Below are positions 62,052 through 64,000 of a DNA stretch of 64,000 nt, in pieces; positions within the stretch are counted from its first letter, which is position 1; the number at the start of each line of letters is the position of its first letter. The stretch spans positions 186,001 to 250,000 of the forward strand of contig JAAFKA010000001.1 in assembly GCA_013299115.1 (NCBI GenBank), in the 5' to 3' direction. The position numbers were made by a program, and so were the translations under genes. The notes beneath the pieces are model-generated. The model was not told the DNA's origin. It made no database searches and saw only the letters and a program-made list of their open reading frames with translations. This DNA comes from Cytophagales bacterium. Its GTDB lineage: Bacteria > Bacteroidota > Bacteroidia > Cytophagales > Thermoflexibacteraceae.

Positions 62052-63335
62052 ATGAAAAAAATTTTATCTCTATTAGCCTTTGTGCTATTTTCTTTTCAAT
62101 TAATTGCCCAACACGAAGGACTTACTTTTTATGTAGATGGCGAAAATCTCCGTAGGGTAGGTAAATTTGATGCTGCTATCAAGGAGTTTAACAAGGCACT
62201 CCAAAAAGAGCCGACTAATCACAAGTATTTGTATGCAAGGGCTCAATGTGAGTTTAAACTACGCCAAGATGAGGCAGCTGTACAAACTCTTAACTCTGCT
62301 ATCAAAGCCAATATCGAATTTGTAGAGGCGTATGTACTCATGGCAGAAATAGCCAAAACAGGCAACAAAATGACAGAGGCTTGTCGATATTACGACTTGG
62401 CTTTTACTCAGGAAAAAAATGTGGACAAAAAAGTGGACTACAAATTTTTCGTGATGAATAAATTGATTAAAGAAAAAAATATTGCAAGTGCTTTTGACAA
62501 AGTAAAAGAGGCAAAAGAAGTTGCTCCTTTGAATGAAAGTGTGTTGTATTATTATGCAAAGTTGGGTAATTTACAGAAAAAATATACAGAGGCGAAAGAA
62601 GCTATTTTGACTATTTCCACGCGTATTCCTACAATGAAAGCCGATGATGCTAGCAAGTTTTACTACGAATTGGGCTATGCTTACTTTCATTTAGAGGAAT
62701 ACTCCAATGCTGATGCTACTTTCAAAAAAATAACAGCACCGTCTTACGTTACAAGAGCAGAAAGATTTACGCCAAAATATTTTTGCTCCTTAGCCTTAGC
62801 CTATTTTAAGTACCACGAAAATGCTTTGAGTAAACAATATGTGGACAAAGCCGTAAAAATTCAACATGGCTACCCCTTGGCTCACGTTTTATTGGCTCAA
62901 CTTTCTAAACGAAACAATGACCACAAATCTACTATTTCGCACTTAGAGTCTGCCGTAACTCACGAAAAAAACGTAATGCGTAAGATAGATTTGTACGACA
63001 AAATAGCCGATATGCAATTAGAATTAGGGCAATTCGACCTTTGCATTGCCACACTCCACAAATCTTTGGAATTGAAAGCCGATGATATGGAGGCTATTTT
63101 TACCCGCAATTTGGTATTTTACAAGAAAAATGAATTTCAGGCTTGTATCAATGGCGTGAGTGATGCCTTACGTAGCCCGATGGAAGATGCCAAAAAAGCA
63201 GAGTTTAATTTTTTGTTGGGTTTGTCTTACAAAAAACTGAATGACAAAACCAAAGCAAGGTCAGCTTTTTATTCGGCAGCAGCAAGTTCTCTAAAAGATG
63301 CAGCTGAATTGGAAATTGAAAATTTAACTGAATAG
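62052..63335 (+). CDS. Exported TPR-repeat protein
   Basis: A 427-residue protein with a signal peptide (MKKILSLLAFVLFSFQLIAQ) and about nine TPR-like units (LRRVGKFDAAIKEFNKALQKEPTNHKYLYARAQCEFKL and so on), covering almost all of the mature part. No enzymatic domain is seen. ATG 62052 is chosen because the signal peptide begins there; the frame extends upstream to 62022. Such proteins in Bacteroidota are often scaffolds for cell-envelope machines, but no partner is adjacent. Confidence 0.87.
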   Translation: MKKILSLLAFVLFSFQLIAQHEGLTFYVDGENLRRVGKFDAAIKEFNKALQKEPTNHKYLYARAQCEFKLRQDEAAVQTLNSAIKANIEFVEAYVLMAEIAKTGNKMTEACRYYDLAFTQEKNVDKKVDYKFFVMNKLIKEKNIASAFDKVKEAKEVAPLNESVLYYYAKLGNLQKKYTEAKEAILTISTRIPTMKADDASKFYYELGYAYFHLEEYSNADATFKKITAPSYVTRAERFTPKYFCSLALAYFKYHENALSKQYVDKAVKIQHGYPLAHVLLAQLSKRNNDHKSTISHLESAVTHEKNVMRKIDLYDKIADMQLELGQFDLCIATLHKSLELKADDMEAIFTRNLVFYKKNEFQACINGVSDALRSPMEDAKKAEFNFLLGLSYKKLNDKTKARSAFYSAAASSLKDAAELEIENLTE

Positions 63336-63343
63336 AAAAATTA

Positions 63344-63431
63344 ACCGCAAAGTACGCAAAGTGGTGCGCAGGGTACGCAAAGAAAAACAACTTTTGCGCA
63401 CTCTGCGTATTTTCTTTGTGTACTTTGCGGT
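63344..63431. repeat. Imperfect palindrome ACCGCAAAGTACGCAAAG
   Basis: The ends ACCGCAAAGTACGCAAAG (63344-63361) and CTTTGTGTACTTTGCGGT (63414-63431) are inverse with one mismatch, and the inside is imperfectly palindromic. A relative is at 24830-24898. This type of repeat is known from many bacterial genomes. Confidence 0.7.
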
Positions 63432-63453
63432 AAAAAACAGTCAACATTCAAAA

Positions 63454-64000
63454 TTATTTCCTTCCAAAATCAGCAGGATTTTCTCCCCATGCTTTGGTTT
63501 CCCATTTGAGTAATTTGTTTTGGTAGCTGTTGGTGTGCAGCCACTTTACAGCCCTGTCCATGAGTTCAAATAGTTTGGTATTGTATTCGGTTTTCTCTAA
63601 GTTAGTCCGCATTTCTTTGTTTTTGACCCAACCCAAGGCATTGCGACTATCAGAATAAATCGGAAGTAACAAATTATTGACTTTGCAATAAGCTAAGGCA
63701 TGAACTATTGCCAAAAATTCGGCTACATTGTTTGTCCCTTCCTCATAAGGTCCTTGCCTAAACAACAATTCTTTGGTTCGGGTATAAACTCCCTGATATT
63801 CTATGACTCCTGTGGCTGTGTTCCACGCCCCGTCGACTGAAATGCTTTCTAAAATAGGGCTACCAACCAATTTTTTTTCTTGCGTAGTTAATCCTGATGA
63901 TAGACTTGCCTTGCTACCAATAAAATTGCTACTGTTACTTCTAAAAGCCAATTCTGCCTGTTCTTTGGTCAAGAAAGACTTGTAAGCAGCCTGTGGAAAA
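63454..64000 (-). CDS. Ribonuclease H1, viroplasmin-type (partial)
   Basis: The frame is open to the right edge, so the start lies outside. The first visible part, ending FPQAAYKSFLTKEQAELAF, is the end of an N-terminal viroplasmin/RNase H1 hybrid-binding domain. The RNase H domain follows, with the acidic residues in ISVDGAWNTAT (Asp), GTNNVAEFLAIVHALAY (Glu), IYSDSRNALGWV (Asp) and ENPADFGRK (Asp), the four carboxylates of the active site. It removes RNA from RNA-DNA hybrids. The gene is convergent with the TPR gene, with a palindrome between them. Confidence 0.9.
   Translation of the reverse strand, partial: FPQAAYKSFLTKEQAELAFRSNSSNFIGSKASLSSGLTTQEKKLVGSPILESISVDGAWNTATGVIEYQGVYTRTKELLFRQGPYEEGTNNVAEFLAIVHALAYCKVNNLLLPIYSDSRNALGWVKNKEMRTNLEKTEYNTKLFELMDRAVKWLHTNSYQNKLLKWETKAWGENPADFGRK

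Overview
The window looks like an AT-rich chromosomal segment of a Bacteroidota bacterium, most likely a Cytophagales-type gliding or aquatic relative. The pointers are the TTG-N(18-20)-TAnnTTTG promoter pattern, a Por/type IX secretion C-terminal sorting domain on a pappalysin-like protease, the L28-L33-DUF4295 cluster, a two-component-style beta-propeller sensor fused to a SpoIIE phosphatase, YwqK/MORN and DUF5777 proteins, and weak use of Shine-Dalgarno sites. The species cannot be named from the sequence alone. About 60 protein genes and two tRNAs (Ser-TGA, Leu-TAG) are visible. Most are core housekeeping genes in short operons or single units; there is no prophage, no CRISPR array and no transposase gene.

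Layout. 1-8000: end of a hydrogenase-4/NuoL-like membrane subunit, katG, a PASTA protein, a lipoprotein, an exported thioredoxin-SPOR fusion, atpG and rodA. 8000-16000: tRNA-Ser, a 2OG-Fe(II) oxygenase, era, the DUF4295-L33-L28 operon, a FAN1-like nuclease carrying a repeat inside its coding sequence, a TlpA-like protein, and a membrane J-domain/TPR protein. 15949-25800: a tubulin/FtsZ-like GTPase candidate, YceI, DUF5777, a secreted M43 protease, a 1361-residue propeller-GAF-SpoIIE protein and UspA. 25900-32900: atpB and atpE (cut off from the other atp genes), tRNA-Leu, trigger factor, small lipoproteins, the accA-membrane protein-LOG operon and a CDGSH protein. 32800-43100: a periplasmic-binding-type protein, a MORN protein, rnd with a GT9-like gene, a C-terminal processing protease, a TonB-domain lipoprotein, an LRR protein, a PepSY-like protein and pyrH. 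43100-48200: an export/kinase/phosphatase operon for surface polysaccharide (Wza-Wzc-CpsB type) and an exported Mn-type superoxide dismutase. 48300-64000: a CarboxypepD_reg protein, coiled coil-zapA-rny, an XRE regulator, HU, an M14 peptidase, gcvP, fmt, a glycosyltransferase, acyl-CoA dehydrogenase, rbfA, a lipoprotein, a TPR protein and the end of an RNase H1 gene.

The most striking content lies between the genes. At least eleven copies of one short palindromic element are scattered over the window (family A, core AACATTTCT/AGAAATGTT, complete form about 94 bp with ends AGG(G)TAGTGCCA). One complete copy sits inside the core of another and is flanked by a 5-bp direct duplication, CAAAG, the signature of transposition. 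Another core lies in frame inside the FAN1-like gene, and another copy supplies the stop codon of a glycosyltransferase gene. Two further families (B: 516-600 and 14655-14710; C: 8173-8276 and 51775-51878), several long perfect inverted repeats and a four-hairpin array add to this. This looks like a non-autonomous MITE/REP-like population whose mobilising enzyme is not in the window.

The largest stretches without genes are 8011-8464 (a 29-bp direct repeat, a family C element and two hairpins), 27488-27821 (the atpE terminator, a family A element and the tRNA-Leu promoter) and 61752-62051 (a family A remnant; nothing recognised in 61871-62051).
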